Of a stretch of 6,531 bases of DNA, positions 6,514 through 6,531 are shown piece by piece. A model generated the notes under the pieces. That model saw only the letters and a program-made list of their open reading frames with translations. It made no database searches and had not been told where the DNA came from. The stretch is taken from NCBI GenBank assembly GCA_003232155.1, contig QILY01000054.1:1-6531 (forward strand), given 5' to 3'. The stretch is from Maribacter sp. (GTDB taxonomy: Bacteria; Bacteroidota; Bacteroidia; Flavobacteriales; Flavobacteriaceae). Made by a program: the position numbers and the translations under genes. How positions within the stretch are numbered: the stretch's first letter is position 1; every line of letters begins with the position of its first letter.

Positions 6514-6531
6514 AGAAATGAACTCGTCTTG

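Noticed and set aside
6518..6531. Possible start of a divergent plus-strand gene (ATGAACTCG...)
   Set aside because: Only 14 bases are visible and no protein family can be recognised from them.

Overview
The window looks like chromosomal DNA from a member of the Bacteroidota, most likely a marine-type Flavobacteriaceae. The evidence is an AT-rich composition, weak or absent Shine-Dalgarno sequences before most starts, a TAnnTTTG-type promoter motif at the right-hand end, a lipoprotein with an acidic stretch after its lipobox cysteine, and protein sequences that read like flavobacterial family members. No organism assignment was tested by a database search. All six genes lie on the minus strand, so the transcription order runs from high to low coordinates.

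Right part (6531 to 4871): a promoter-like TATATTTG box precedes a membrane-anchored protein with two PASTA domains (5900-6487). An RluD-type 23S rRNA pseudouridine synthase (4871-5896) follows after only 3 bases, which strongly suggests one transcript with translational coupling.

Middle part (4774 to 2845): three closely spaced genes, yaaA (peroxide stress protein, 4013-4774), a small acidic lipoprotein of unknown function (3589-3972) and a uracil-DNA glycosylase-superfamily protein (2845-3558), separated by 40 and 30 bases. If co-transcribed, they would join control of oxidative damage (YaaA) with base-excision repair. The glycosylase gene carries an apparent short dispersed repeat embedded in frame, giving the peptide VTLSVVEGL.

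Left part (2844 to 1): a 301-base gap without a gene holds a GC-rich, repeat-like block (about 2741-2826) and a candidate promoter. Next comes ppc, phosphoenolpyruvate carboxylase, which fills 2543-1 and runs off the left edge within a few residues of the expected C-terminus. It feeds oxaloacetate to the TCA cycle.

The genes are mostly ordinary housekeeping genes. I see no CRISPR array, transposase, tRNA, rRNA or clearly novel multi-gene system. The most interesting points are the in-frame repeat in the glycosylase gene, the kinase-less PASTA protein coupled to an rRNA-modifying enzyme, and an Asp in place of a conserved His in the PEPC catalytic loop.
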